Positions 37,112 through 46,162 of a DNA stretch of 64,000 nt are shown here, one piece after another. Position numbers and translations under genes: made by a program. How positions within the stretch are numbered: the first letter of the stretch is position 1; the number at the start of each line of letters is the position of its first letter. Below the pieces are notes generated by a model, which had not been told where the DNA came from, did no database searches, and saw only the letters and a list, made by a program, of their open reading frames with translations. Where the stretch lies: the NCBI GenBank assembly GCA_947497475.1, contig CANMGS010000002.1, positions 124,001-188,000 on the forward strand. Direction: 5' to 3'. Origin of the DNA: an uncultured Amylibacter sp. GTDB taxonomy: Bacteria > Pseudomonadota > Alphaproteobacteria > Rhodobacterales > Rhodobacteraceae.

Positions 37112-37531
37112 CTATTCTTTGGGTTTCTTTGGCACGCCGTATAATTCCAAACGGTGTCCACGGAGTTCATACCCTAATTTCTCGGCGATCTTTTCTTGCA
37201 AAGTTTCGATTTCTTTATCAACGAATTCGATGACCTCTCCAGAGTTCATATCAATAAGATGGTCATGGTGTTCCCGTTCTGCATCTTCGTAACGTGCACG
37301 GCCGTCACCAAATTCGTGACGTTCCAAAATGCCCGTTTCTTCGAACAATTTCACTGTCCGATAAACGGTGGCAATGGATATACCAGAATCGATTGCAGAT
37401 GCGCGTGCATATAATTCTTCTACATCAGGATGATCATTTGAGTGTTGTAAAACATCAGCAATAACACGGCGTTGACCTGTCATGCGCAAACCATGAGCCT
37501 CGCAACGTGCTGTTATGCTGTCTTTTGTCAT
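37112..37531 (-). CDS. fur: Fur-family metal regulator (Fur/Mur type)
   Basis: Start at ATG 37531 with AGAGGA upstream gives 139 residues; the open frame extends further but is unlikely. The winged-helix domain has GLRMTGQRRVIADVL and SIATVYRTVKLFEETGIL. The metal-binding part has EREHHDHLIDMNSGEVIEF. The C-terminal Cys pairs of classical E. coli Fur are absent, as in Mur of alphaproteobacteria. It may therefore sense manganese rather than iron. Irr features are absent. Confidence 0.85.
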   Translation of the reverse strand: MTKDSITARCEAHGLRMTGQRRVIADVLQHSNDHPDVEELYARASAIDSGISIATVYRTVKLFEETGILERHEFGDGRARYEDAEREHHDHLIDMNSGEVIEFVDKEIETLQEKIAEKLGYELRGHRLELYGVPKKPKE

Positions 37532-37630
37532 GTCAGGTCCTCTTTGCATGCTTTCTAAAGTTTCGCAGCAATCCTGCAAGCCCGTTTACGCAAACTTTAT
37601 AACAATTTTATTCAGGACCCAAGACCGACC

Positions 37631-38503
37631 TCAAACGGCGAGCTGACCTTGCATGACTTTAATTGCAGCACCGCTAATCGTAATAGATGTCACTTTATCA
37701 TCTTGCATTGTTGTTGATATATCAATGCGCGATGGTCTACCCATTTCCAACCCTTGCGCCAAAGTGATCTGGATTGGCTTTTTTTCTAGTGTTGAAATTA
37801 GGCCCCCCAAAGCAGCGGCAGCATTGCCAGAGGCAGGATCTTCAACAAGGTTACTTAAAGGGTCAAACGCGCGGGCTTGGAAACCTGTTTCAGTTCTTAC
37901 GTATGCATATGTTGGTAGACGATCTGAAAAACGGGGGCGATGCCGTCTGTTTAATTCAATATAGGCTTCCATATTCATGCCAATTTTAGCAAGAGCATAT
38001 AAATCTATAAGCTCGACTATAATGAAAGGAATGCCCAAAGATACAATATGTGGTGAGTGGTTTTTTGTGATTATATTATTGGGTAATAAAGACAAACATT
38101 TGGCTATTTCTGCATAATCTACGTTCTCAATGAAATTGGGCGTTTTATTTATTGTGAATGAAGCAGATTTCACTTCACCCGAAGTGACACTAACAGGAAT
38201 ATTTGCAATTTCTGTCTCCAAGTTCATATCATCGGGATATCCTAGATCTGATAAAGCTATAATTGTCCCAATAATTGGATGACCCGCAAAAGAGAGCTCT
38301 TTGGTTTGTGTGAATATGCGTAAATTTACAGTGTTTTTGGGATCTTTAGGTGGGTAAACAAATACAGTTTCAGAATAATTGAATTGCTTTGCAATCTTCT
38401 GCAAATCGTCTTCATTCAACTTCGTTGCATCTGGTATGACCGCTAATGGATTACCTTCGAATTGCGTGTCGGTGAAGACGTTATATACAACATAATCGGT
38501 CAT
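37631..38503 (-). CDS. PhzF family isomerase-like protein
   Basis: This 290-residue protein has VFTDTQFEGNPLAVIPDA at the start, FNYSETVFVYPP with the catalytic Glu, LSFAGHPIIGT and DPASGNAAAALGG. PhzF enzymes are diaminopimelate-epimerase-fold isomerases; most chromosomal members have no known substrate. It is one base downstream of the antiporter gene, so the two are co-transcribed. Confidence 0.88.
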   Translation of the reverse strand: MTDYVVYNVFTDTQFEGNPLAVIPDATKLNEDDLQKIAKQFNYSETVFVYPPKDPKNTVNLRIFTQTKELSFAGHPIIGTIIALSDLGYPDDMNLETEIANIPVSVTSGEVKSASFTINKTPNFIENVDYAEIAKCLSLLPNNIITKNHSPHIVSLGIPFIIVELIDLYALAKIGMNMEAYIELNRRHRPRFSDRLPTYAYVRTETGFQARAFDPLSNLVEDPASGNAAAALGGLISTLEKKPIQITLAQGLEMGRPSRIDISTTMQDDKVTSITISGAAIKVMQGQLAV

Positions 38504-38504
38504 A

Positions 38505-39752
38505 TCACAGCAAATCCGGTTCGCGTCCTAAGCGTTTAGCGAGTGGGGCGATTGTTAATCCTTGGACGATGATAGAGAAGATCACAACAACATAGGTTGT
38601 TGTCAAAATAATGGGTTTCCATTCGCTGTCAGGTAAGGTCAGTGCAAGGGCGACAGATATACCGCCTTTGAGCCCACCCCATGTCATTATGGGTATGACG
38701 TCTGATGTAAATGTACGGAATGGTTTTAGCAGCATTATAGGAACCGTCACAGCAGCAGCGCGCCCAATTAACGCAAGCCCGATGCATAAGACACCACTTA
38801 ACAGAGCATCCATGTCAAAGGTTACAACGAAAACTTCGACCCCAATCAAGAGGAATAGAACGGCGTTTAGAATTTCATCTATAAGTTGCCAAAACCCATC
38901 CAGGTATTGGCGTGTTTGTTCGGACATTCCGTATTTCACACCGACATCACCAATAAATAGACCTGCCACAACTGCCATGATTGGGCCTGACATGTGTAAG
39001 GCTACGGCCAATTGATAGCCGCCAAAAGCAAGGCCGAGAGATAGAAGAACTTCAAGTGGATAATCATCGATGCGCTTCATGACTTGGAAAACAAGGAAGC
39101 CCAAAAGCGCCCCCAGCAATGCGCCACCGATGGCTTCTTGGAAAAAGAGCAAGAGTGCGCCTGAAGCACCTTCAGCATGGTGATCCCCTGATGGAAAAGC
39201 GATGCCAACCAACACAAGAAAGACCACATAAGCAACGCCATCATTAAAGAGACTTTCACCCGCAATTTTTGTTTCGAGCGTTTTACGCAGGTTTGCTTCG
39301 CGTAAAACACCCAATACTGCCACAGGGTCTGTAGGTGTTATTAAAGCCCCAAAAACCAAGGCAATGATCAATGGCGCGCCCGTCAGCCAACTAAAGCCAT
39401 ATCCCACAATAATAGTAGAGATAATCACGCCTAATGTTGCCATTAACAATACAACCCAAGCTTGTTGGCGTAAGTCGCCCAACTTCACATGAAGGGCGCC
39501 AGCAAATAACAATAACCCAAGCATCCCTTCCAAAAGCGCGTCTGAGAATTCGATGTCTAAGGCAACTTTTTGAATCGTGTCTGTTATCTCGAGGCTTGGA
39601 ATTAAATATTCCAATCCCATAACGCTTAAAGACGCAAATAGGGCGACAATTAATATTCCAATAGCAGAAGGTAGTTTTAAAAAGAGATAGTTAATGGCTC
39701 CAAAGACGCCAGCTAGGACGATTAACAGCGATGCGACTTGAAGTACGGTCAT
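38505..39752 (-). CDS. NhaP-type cation:proton antiporter
   Basis: This 415-residue CPA1 protein has about twelve membrane segments. FGALITPTDPVAVLGVL and IAGESLFNDGVAYVVFLVLVG are the ion-binding Asp-containing motifs. WGGLKGGISVALAL follows near the end. It exchanges Na+ or K+ for protons at the inner membrane. The gene leads a two-gene unit with phzF-like. Confidence 0.9.
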   Translation of the reverse strand: MTVLQVASLLIVLAGVFGAINYLFLKLPSAIGILIVALFASLSVMGLEYLIPSLEITDTIQKVALDIEFSDALLEGMLGLLLFAGALHVKLGDLRQQAWVVLLMATLGVIISTIIVGYGFSWLTGAPLIIALVFGALITPTDPVAVLGVLREANLRKTLETKIAGESLFNDGVAYVVFLVLVGIAFPSGDHHAEGASGALLLFFQEAIGGALLGALLGFLVFQVMKRIDDYPLEVLLSLGLAFGGYQLAVALHMSGPIMAVVAGLFIGDVGVKYGMSEQTRQYLDGFWQLIDEILNAVLFLLIGVEVFVVTFDMDALLSGVLCIGLALIGRAAAVTVPIMLLKPFRTFTSDVIPIMTWGGLKGGISVALALTLPDSEWKPIILTTTYVVVIFSIIVQGLTIAPLAKRLGREPDLL

Positions 39753-39836
39753 TAGCTATCCCTACGATTGTGCTGGCTATGCCTAGCATCTCAAAGGGTG
39801 CTGGGTAAAGAATTAATGTATACAGTGCTATACAAT

Positions 39837-39864
39837 AAAAAAGGCGCCCCAAAAGAGGGGCGCC
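39837..39864 (-). terminator. Strong intrinsic terminator of the iron-binding-protein gene
   Basis: On the minus strand, perfect 8-bp arms GGCGCCCC and GGGGCGCC enclose a 6-base loop and are followed by six T (plus-strand A at 39837-39842). It lies 29 bp past the stop at 39893. Confidence 0.95.
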
Positions 39865-39892
39865 AATACATTCAACGAATGAATAAGGGAGA

Positions 39893-40906
39893 TTATTCGT
39901 CGAAATTCACTTGTTCTGTGATTTTCAAAGATGCTGGGCGTAGCTTTGCAATGTCGATCAAAGCTTTGTCGTCTGATGAGAATTCGCCCCAGCTTGCAAC
40001 CAAATCAGATGCGTTTGTACCTTCTTTCAAAGGATATTCGCCGTTCGTTTCAGCGTAGATTTCTTGGGCTGTGCCTGAAGACAACCATTCCATCAATTTC
40101 ACAGCGTTTTCTTTGTTTGGTGCTGCTTTCGTAAGCGCTACACCTGAAAGGTTTACGTGTGTGCCGCCATTTTCGAATGTTGGGAATACGATTTTAACAC
40201 TGTCAGCCCAAGCAACTTGCTCTTCGTTTTCCAGCATTTTCTTCATGTAGTATGTATTGCCAACAGAAATGTCGCATTCACCAGAAAAGATTGCTTTAAC
40301 TTGTGCGCGGTCATTGCCAGATGGTTTGCGTGCTAGGTTTGCTTTTACGCCTTCTAACCAGCCTTTTGCACCTTCTTCACCGTGGTGTGCGATTACAGCA
40401 GATGTCAAAGCCAAGTTATATGCGTTTGTACCTGAGCGGATGCAAATACGGCCTTTCCATTTTGGATCAGCAAGGTCTTCGTATGTTGTTACTTCGCCGT
40501 CTTTAACGCGATCTTTCGATGCGTAAACAATGCGTGCACGTGATGTTAGACCAAACCAATGACCTTCTGGATCGCGGAATTCAGCAGGGATATTCGCAGT
40601 TAGAGCATCTGAAGTTACAGATTGTGTCACACCAGCTTCTACCAAGCCGTTAAGGCGGGAAATATCGACAGTCATCGCCAAGTCAGCGGGTGAACGGTCA
40701 CCCTCTGCAACCAATTTTTCGATCATACCTTTTTTCAAGAAAGCAACATTTACCTTGATACCTGTTTCTGCTGTGAAAGCGTCAAACAAAGGTGCTACCA
40801 ATTCTGGTTGGCGGTATGAGTATACGTTTACTTCATCGGCAAGAGCGGGTGCTGCAATCGCTGTAAGAGTAGCAGCAAGAAATACGTTTTTAAATGGCGT
40901 GAACAT
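39893..40906 (-). CDS. fbpA: Ferric-iron ABC transporter substrate-binding protein
   Basis: This 337-residue periplasmic protein has a signal peptide cleaved after APALA. The mature sequence has VNVYSYRQPELVAPLFDAF, DPKWKGRICIRSG and the ferric-ion Tyr pair in SVGNTYYMKKM, as in FbpA/FutA. It would deliver Fe3+ to an inner-membrane permease. The gene stands alone: no permease or ATPase is adjacent, and a strong terminator follows. Its promoter carries a palindrome and its leader a hairpin over the Shine-Dalgarno. Confidence 0.9.
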   Translation of the reverse strand: MFTPFKNVFLAATLTAIAAPALADEVNVYSYRQPELVAPLFDAFTAETGIKVNVAFLKKGMIEKLVAEGDRSPADLAMTVDISRLNGLVEAGVTQSVTSDALTANIPAEFRDPEGHWFGLTSRARIVYASKDRVKDGEVTTYEDLADPKWKGRICIRSGTNAYNLALTSAVIAHHGEEGAKGWLEGVKANLARKPSGNDRAQVKAIFSGECDISVGNTYYMKKMLENEEQVAWADSVKIVFPTFENGGTHVNLSGVALTKAAPNKENAVKLMEWLSSGTAQEIYAETNGEYPLKEGTNASDLVASWGEFSSDDKALIDIAKLRPASLKITEQVNFDE

Positions 40907-40913
40907 TTCGAAT

Positions 40914-40971
40914 CCTCGTTTGTGTTACGAGGCTTTATAAATCTGACTTTTTTTGTCAGGTCAATACCTGA
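40914..40971 (-). promoter_or_regulatory. fbpA promoter with operator palindrome and leader hairpin
   Basis: On the minus strand TTGACC is followed after 17 bases by TTTATA. The palindrome TCAGGT-ATTG-ACCTGA (40956-40971) overlaps the -35. Downstream, CCTCG (40928-40932 on the minus strand) pairs with CGAGG (40914-40918), which contains the ribosome-binding site. The operator could serve an iron regulator; it does not match the Iron-Rhodo box. Confidence 0.55.
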
Positions 40972-41007
40972 TTAAAAAAATAGGGTAATAATTAAGAGTG
41001 ACTTTTC

Positions 41008-42180
41008 TTATAACCGTTTTAAAGAATGGATGCATTTTTCAATCTCAGATTCTGTATTATAATAATGTGGTGCAACACGTAAAAGCGTTGGCAAATTCCG
41101 CCTTTCTGAATCAATACGGGTACTAGACGTAACTGATGCGCCAATAGCGATACCTTGTTTATACAAGTCCGCAACCGCACTTTTGGGTTCAACACCATCG
41201 ATTGAAAAACTGACAATACCGCAGTGATCAGTTCCAATATCCCTAAGGTGAGCACCTTTGACTTCGCCTAATAAATTACGACAGGTATTTGCCAATTCCC
41301 AAACGCGGTTTTGAATGTTCTCAATACCCAAAGCGCTTGCATAATCGACGGCAACGCCAAGACCCGCGCGCAATGCATATGCATTCTCCCAAGTTTCAAA
41401 GCGGCGAGCATCATTGCGTAATTCATATTTATTGCGCGATATCCAAGGGGCGCCAAAATGATCGATCATAGCAGGTTCTAATGTATCCAGCCATTTTCCA
41501 GCAACATATAAGAAACCAATACCGCGTGGGCCGCGTAAAAATTTGCGTCCTGTTGCGGATAAGAAATCACAATTCAGTTCTGCAACATCCACAGGCATCT
41601 GCCCCACGGCTTGGCATGCATCTAACAGGTAAGGGATGTTATGCTTTTTCGCAATTTTCCCAATCTCGGCAGCTGGGTTTACCAAACCGCCATTTGTGGG
41701 AATCCAAGTGATTGCTATTAAACCGACATTATCGTCGATCATATTCTCTAAAGCATCTAAATCCACTGCGCCTGTTTCGTCACTGGGAATAACATCGATG
41801 GTTAAATTTTCTTTCTGAGCGCGCTGTAAAAAAGCGACGTAATTCGCAGCATATTCTGCTTCACATGTCAGAATGCGCGATCCTGATTTCAAAGGCAGCG
41901 CATAAAATGCATGGCACCATGCAACGGTTGCATTTTCCATTAAGGCAATCTCTGATCGATTTGCACTAATATGTTGGGCAACACTATCATAGACGGATTC
42001 TAACACAGCATCTTGTTGGTTTTTTGCTTCGTAACCGCCGATGCGTCCCTCTAATTGGGTATGGTCTACGATTGCATCAATCACAGATTGCGGCATCAAG
42101 GCTGATCCGCAGGCAAGCAAGTGAATGCTGTGTTGAACGCCTGGGGTTTCGGCGCGAATTTTTTCTATGTCGAGTGTCAT
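41008..42180 (-). CDS. Class V aminotransferase-like PLP enzyme
   Basis: This 390-residue fold-type I enzyme has VAWCHAFYALPLKSGSRIL, WIPTNGGLVNPAAEIG, the PLP-Asp in YLLDACQAVGQMPVD and the likely Schiff-base Lys in SATGRKFLRGPRGIGFLYV. The pattern is near cysteine-desulfurase and EgtE/isopenicillin-epimerase relatives. No egt genes or Fe-S genes are adjacent, so I do not assign a substrate. It overlaps mazG by four bases. Confidence 0.78.
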   Translation of the reverse strand: MTLDIEKIRAETPGVQHSIHLLACGSALMPQSVIDAIVDHTQLEGRIGGYEAKNQQDAVLESVYDSVAQHISANRSEIALMENATVAWCHAFYALPLKSGSRILTCEAEYAANYVAFLQRAQKENLTIDVIPSDETGAVDLDALENMIDDNVGLIAITWIPTNGGLVNPAAEIGKIAKKHNIPYLLDACQAVGQMPVDVAELNCDFLSATGRKFLRGPRGIGFLYVAGKWLDTLEPAMIDHFGAPWISRNKYELRNDARRFETWENAYALRAGLGVAVDYASALGIENIQNRVWELANTCRNLLGEVKGAHLRDIGTDHCGIVSFSIDGVEPKSAVADLYKQGIAIGASVTSSTRIDSERRNLPTLLRVAPHYYNTESEIEKCIHSLKRL

Positions 42181-43019
42181 GTTTTTTCAGCCTCATCTTT
42201 TTTCACGGCATCCCACAAGGCGTCCATTTCTTCTAGATTGGATTGTTGTGGTGTTTTACCCATCGCTGCCAATTTTGCTTCAACGCCTTCAAACCTGCGG
42301 GTGAATTTGGCGTTTGTTTTACGCAGAGCCTCTTCAGGATCAATTTTTAAGTGACGTGCTAGATTTGCCATTACAAACATCAGATCACCATATTCTTCGA
42401 CCTGTTCATCATGTGTAAGCGTATCGCGCGCTTCAACCAACTCTTGGCTTTCTTCAATGATCTTATCCAAAACGCCCTGTGTCGATGGCCAGTCAAACCC
42501 CACACGTGCAGCACGTTTTTGGAGTTTCACAGCGCGGGTCAGGGCAGGCAGGTTCTTAGCAACACCATCCAAAGTTCCAGATTGCGTTTCGCCTTTGGTA
42601 GCACGTTCGGCTGCTTTGATCTTTTCCCAATCGGCGGTTTGTTGATCCGCGGATTTATCACGGTTTTCATCACCAAAGACATGTGGATGGCGGTGTACCA
42701 TTTTATCCGCGATCTTTTTTGTCACACTGTCAAAGGTGAAATTTCCATCCTCTGACCCCATCTGTGTATAGTAAACCACTTGCAGCAATAAATCGCCCAA
42801 CTCGCCTTCTAATTCTGCTATATCGTCCTGTTCAATAGCATCGGCAACTTCATAGGCTTCTTCGATGGTGTAAGGGGCGATGGATTTGTAATTTTGCTCG
42901 ATATCCCACGGACATCCTGTTTCAGGATCCCGCAAACGTGCCATGATTTCCAGCAATCGGGGAAGCCCGCCGTTTGGGTTAAGGCAAAGGGCTTGGCTGT
43001 CATCGCGGTTTTTTGTCAT
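42177..43019 (-). CDS. mazG: Nucleoside triphosphate pyrophosphohydrolase MazG
   Basis: This 280-residue protein has two all-alpha NTP-PPase modules. The first contains CPWDIEQNYKSIAPYTIEEAYEVADAI and EGELGDLLLQVVYY; the metal-binding E-x-x-E and E-x-x-D pattern is complete. The second contains GFDWPSTQGVLDKIIEESQEL and EYGDLMFVMANLARH. It hydrolyses non-canonical NTPs and limits (p)ppGpp-type stress in E. coli. It is first of two genes with the aminotransferase. Confidence 0.93.
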   Translation of the reverse strand: MTKNRDDSQALCLNPNGGLPRLLEIMARLRDPETGCPWDIEQNYKSIAPYTIEEAYEVADAIEQDDIAELEGELGDLLLQVVYYTQMGSEDGNFTFDSVTKKIADKMVHRHPHVFGDENRDKSADQQTADWEKIKAAERATKGETQSGTLDGVAKNLPALTRAVKLQKRAARVGFDWPSTQGVLDKIIEESQELVEARDTLTHDEQVEEYGDLMFVMANLARHLKIDPEEALRKTNAKFTRRFEGVEAKLAAMGKTPQQSNLEEMDALWDAVKKDEAEKT

Positions 43020-43086
43020 TGTTGGGCTTTTCTAATGCAATTTTCTCTGCCTATTATGATGCGGAATCTTGAGGAGTAAACCCGCT

Positions 43087-44247
43087 ATGCCTGTAATCAA
43101 CCGCATTGCTGATTATTATGACGACATGGCTGCATGGCGCCATCATCTGCATGAAAATCCAGAGTTGGAATACGACTGTTTTGAAACGGCGAAGTTTGTG
43201 ACTGCCCGCTTAGAAGAATTTGGTGTCGATGAAATTTCACAAGGTTGGGCAAAGACAGGTGTGATTGCGGTTATCAACGGTAAGTCTGAAGGTGATACGA
43301 TTGGTTTGCGTGCCGATATGGATGCATTGCCAATGCCCGAGGAAACGGGATTGCCTTATGCGTCTAAAGTTGAAGGTAAAATGCATGCTTGTGGCCATGA
43401 TGGCCATACAACTATGCTTTTAGGGGCCGCAAAGTATTTGGCGGAGACGCGCAATTTTTCAGGGCGTGTTGTTTTGATTTTTCAACCTGCCGAAGAAGGT
43501 GGTGCAGGGGCTGGTATGATGGTCGAAGAAGGTTTGATGGAGAAATACGGTATTTCTCAGGTTTACGGCGTTCATAATATGCCGAACCAACCTGTTGGCA
43601 CGATTGAAACGCGCGGCGGGCCGTTAATGGCAGCAGCGGATGTGTTTGCTATTGAGATTACGGGTAAAGATGGTCATGCAGCCCAGCCGCATTTGACGAT
43701 TGATCCGATCATTGTTGGGACATCATTGGTGCAAAACTTGCAAACGATTGTCAGTCGAGCTGTAGATCCAGTTGATAGTGTTGTTATCTCTGTGACGCGT
43801 TTTAATGCTGGGACTGCTGATAATGTCATATCGGATCGTGCGAAAATCGTGGGGACTTTACGAACATTCAAAAAGGATGTGCGCAAGATGGCGATGGAGC
43901 GGATTGAAACAATGGCTAAGAATGTTTCAGAAATGTATGGAGCCACTTTTGAGATAAGCTATCACGAAGGATACCCAGCGACAGTGAATGATGCAGCGAA
44001 AGCGGCATTTGCAACAAAAGTAGCTGCAGAGGTTGTCGGGGATGAACAGGTCAGCATGGAGGCCGTTCCGATGATGGCCGCAGAGGATTTCTCATACTTC
44101 CTACAAGAAGCGCCAGGGGCGTATTTATTTATTGGCAATGGGCCAAGTGCAGGACTGCATCAAACTACATATAATTTTAATGATGAGATCAGCCCGATTG
44201 GGGCATCTTTCTTTGCTCGTATGGTGGAAACGGCTCAACCTGTCTGA
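43087..44247 (+). CDS. M20-family amidohydrolase/aminoacylase
   Basis: Start at ATG 43087 (GAGGAG about 10 bases upstream) gives 386 residues. The di-zinc pattern is visible: LRADMDALPMPEETG, MHACGHDGHTTMLLGA, FQPAEEGGAGAGMMVEEG and the late GLHQTTYNFND. M20D members remove acyl groups from amino acids (hippurate hydrolase, aminoacylase); acyl-homoserine-lactone acylation products are also conceivable substrates, but nothing here shows that. Monocistronic, divergent from mazG. Confidence 0.88.
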   Translation: MPVINRIADYYDDMAAWRHHLHENPELEYDCFETAKFVTARLEEFGVDEISQGWAKTGVIAVINGKSEGDTIGLRADMDALPMPEETGLPYASKVEGKMHACGHDGHTTMLLGAAKYLAETRNFSGRVVLIFQPAEEGGAGAGMMVEEGLMEKYGISQVYGVHNMPNQPVGTIETRGGPLMAAADVFAIEITGKDGHAAQPHLTIDPIIVGTSLVQNLQTIVSRAVDPVDSVVISVTRFNAGTADNVISDRAKIVGTLRTFKKDVRKMAMERIETMAKNVSEMYGATFEISYHEGYPATVNDAAKAAFATKVAAEVVGDEQVSMEAVPMMAAEDFSYFLQEAPGAYLFIGNGPSAGLHQTTYNFNDEISPIGASFFARMVETAQPV

Positions 44248-44490
44248 CATCGGCGTGATTATCGTTTCATTATAAATAATATTGCACCATAAGAGATCAT
44301 CAGTTCACGTTGAAAGTGTGAAACTGTAACAATTTTATTCTTATAATGTTAATTGTAATCAGTACTTTATGGTGAAATGGCAAAAATCTATAATTTTAAA
44401 TTAACGATACTTCACGGGGTTAAACAGAAACTTCAACAAACGTGGTTGGAGCTTTTCGATTGGATAGTGTTTTTTGAGATTAATCAGAAA

Positions 44491-44500
44491 TTATCTATAA
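44491..44500. promoter_or_regulatory. Exact BioR-consensus palindrome TTATCTATAA
   Basis: This 10-mer matches the known alphaproteobacterial BioR consensus. It lies 13 bases before the ATG of the small secreted protein and partly overlaps its Shine-Dalgarno (AAGGA). A chance occurrence in an AT-rich leader is quite possible. Confidence 0.3.
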
Positions 44501-44513
44501 GGATACTAATACA

Positions 44514-44774
44514 ATGACACATAAAAATATCTTCGTAAAATCAGTCGTAATTGGCGCAACTGCAATTGGTCTTGCTGCTTCTTTATCATCAGTCGCACAA
44601 GCTAAAGGTGGGCGTGATCATGTTGACCTGAAAACAACACAAAACGTTGTATCAAAAGATGCAGGTGTAAAGGATACGTTTTTTGTAAAACGCAATGTAG
44701 TGAATAAAGCAACACGCGGTCAGCATTCAAATGGCGTTTCAAGAACTACATCTGGTGTGAAAAAGTATAAATAA
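44514..44774 (+). CDS. Small secreted basic protein, unknown
   Basis: This 86-residue protein has a clear signal peptide (Lys-rich start, hydrophobic core, cleavage after VAQA). The mature 55 residues are rich in Lys, Val, Thr and Asn with no Cys (KDTFFVKRNVVNKATRG). I do not recognise it. AAGGA precedes the ATG and a good terminator follows, so it is a complete one-gene unit. The 266 bp upstream hold no other gene. A periplasmic or surface role is inferred. Confidence 0.7.
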   Translation: MTHKNIFVKSVVIGATAIGLAASLSSVAQAKGGRDHVDLKTTQNVVSKDAGVKDTFFVKRNVVNKATRGQHSNGVSRTTSGVKKYK

Positions 44775-44797
44775 CTTTTAATCGACCAAAGGTTTAG

Positions 44798-44831
44798 CCC
44801 CGTCAGTACCATGTCTGGCGGGGTTTTCTTT
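44798..44831 (+). terminator. Intrinsic terminator of the small secreted protein gene
   Basis: Nine-base arms (44798-44806 and 44815-44823, with one G-T pair) around an 8-base loop are followed by TTTTCTTTT. Confidence 0.88.
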
Positions 44832-45055
44832 TGATTAATGCTATATTGTTAAAATGGTGGCGCCACCTGAATGTGGTGTAATGCCGAACAGGGGGTTGAT
44901 GGACCCTTGCACGTATATCTTAACTGTTAAGTGTGTCGTAGGCCTCATTTGGCGCTGTTACCCGCCCATTGGCCCTCGTGAACCACTTTTGTCGACGCTG
45001 TAGTTATACATGGTAAAGCGTTAAGGCTTTGTTTGTATAGCGCACGCTTGATTGA
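44832..45055 (+). other. Gene-free structured region, possible non-coding RNA
   Basis: There is no frame of note here. A perfect 12-bp palindrome GGTGGCGCCACC lies at 44856-44867. AATGTGGT near 44871 can pair with ACCACTTT near 44990. Between them a long imperfect hairpin centres on CTTAA-CTG-TTAAG (about 44920-44932). The rod-like fold hints at a structured RNA of 120-180 nt. A fit to 6S RNA could not be established. Confidence 0.25.
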
Positions 45056-45080
45056 AAGGCTCCGCTATCTGCGGAGCCTT
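45056..45080 (-). terminator. Terminator of the metallo-hydrolase gene
   Basis: Perfect 10-bp arms AAGGCTCCGC and GCGGAGCCTT around a 5-base loop end 7 bp before the stop at 45087. Only three T follow on the minus strand; the hairpin may also stop transcription from the left. Confidence 0.8.
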
Positions 45081-45086
45081 ATGAGC

Positions 45087-46052
45087 TTAGACTTCTACTG
45101 GGTTAAAGACGAAGTTTGAGCCCTCTTTTTCTATTTTACCCGAGTTTGGGAAACCAAAGTGATAGCCTGCTACTGTGATATTATCCGCCACCGCACGGTC
45201 GATCATTTGCTTGCGGGCTTTGGATGCTTTTTCCTTATCGGCATCAAAAACAATCTGCCAATCCAAGTTTTCCAGGAATAGAGCAGGCATATTAATCATA
45301 TCGCCCAACAGCATCATTTCGTCATTGCCCGAGCTGATGTGGAATGCCATATGGCCTGCTGTGTGGCCCGATGTATCCACACTTCGGATCCCTGGCAGCA
45401 GTTCTTTATCAGCAGAATACAATGTGACGTTTTTCCATTTAGGGAAGGTCGCCTGAATACGCTGTGCGAGGGGTTTCCTGCCTTCTGGAAGGTTCGCTAA
45501 AGTTTCGGCGGATGTCCAATAGTTGTATTCTGTTTCACCTACCATAATTTCCGCATTCGGGAAGATTTGTTCATTGGTGTCTTTGGCCATTAGGCCAAAA
45601 ATATGATCTGGGTGCATGTGAGAAATCAATACAGTATCAATGTCTGATGTCTTGATACCAGCTGCCGCCATACCTTGTGCGCCAAGGCCAGCAGTCGGTG
45701 CCAATTGTGCACCAGTTCCTGCATCAATCAGAACAGTTTTCCCACCAGTTTTTACGATCGTATATGTAAATTCGATTGGCACATGTTCATCTGTTTTGCC
45801 TGCTTCACGCAAAGCTGCTTTAACTTCTTCTACACTGCCGCCGAGCGCAAAGTTTTCGTCATGTGGTTTTTGCCAAACACCGTCGTAGATTGAGATAACT
45901 TCGATATCTGAGCCGACTTTATATTTATAGTAACCTTTGGCTTTCACATCTGCGGCTTGTGCAGGTGTAAGGAACACCAATGATCCAGACAGGCCTAATG
46001 CGGTTGTGCCTGCGGTGGTTGCAAGAAATTCTCGTCTTGAAAAATTGGACAT
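45087..46052 (-). CDS. Exported MBL-fold metallo-hydrolase
   Basis: This 321-residue protein has a twin-arginine signal (SRREFLATTAG) with cleavage near PAQA. The metallo-beta-lactamase core holds ISHMHPDHIFG, DTSGHTAGHM and LLGDMINMP. It therefore carries folded metal cofactors to the periplasm. Related enzymes include lactonases and methyl-parathion-hydrolase types. Quorum-quenching lactonase activity cannot be decided from motifs alone. It is monocistronic with its own terminator. Confidence 0.85.
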   Translation of the reverse strand: MSNFSRREFLATTAGTTALGLSGSLVFLTPAQAADVKAKGYYKYKVGSDIEVISIYDGVWQKPHDENFALGGSVEEVKAALREAGKTDEHVPIEFTYTIVKTGGKTVLIDAGTGAQLAPTAGLGAQGMAAAGIKTSDIDTVLISHMHPDHIFGLMAKDTNEQIFPNAEIMVGETEYNYWTSAETLANLPEGRKPLAQRIQATFPKWKNVTLYSADKELLPGIRSVDTSGHTAGHMAFHISSGNDEMMLLGDMINMPALFLENLDWQIVFDADKEKASKARKQMIDRAVADNITVAGYHFGFPNSGKIEKEGSNFVFNPVEV

Positions 46053-46162
46053 AATTCTCTCCTGTGTAAATACTTTTGGATATTGCCGGCAGCATAAACA
46101 TGGGTTGTAAGATTCTTATGTCACAGAAATGCACGAACACATCAAACATTCGTGATGTGATA

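Noticed and set aside
40944-40971. Terminator of the class V aminotransferase gene
   Set aside because: The stem is flanked by A-runs rather than followed by T on the transcribed strand, so an operator fits better.
44832-45055. 6S RNA assignment
   Set aside because: The fold is rod-like, but I could not match conserved 6S strands, and the usual downstream gene (5-formyl-THF cyclo-ligase) is absent.
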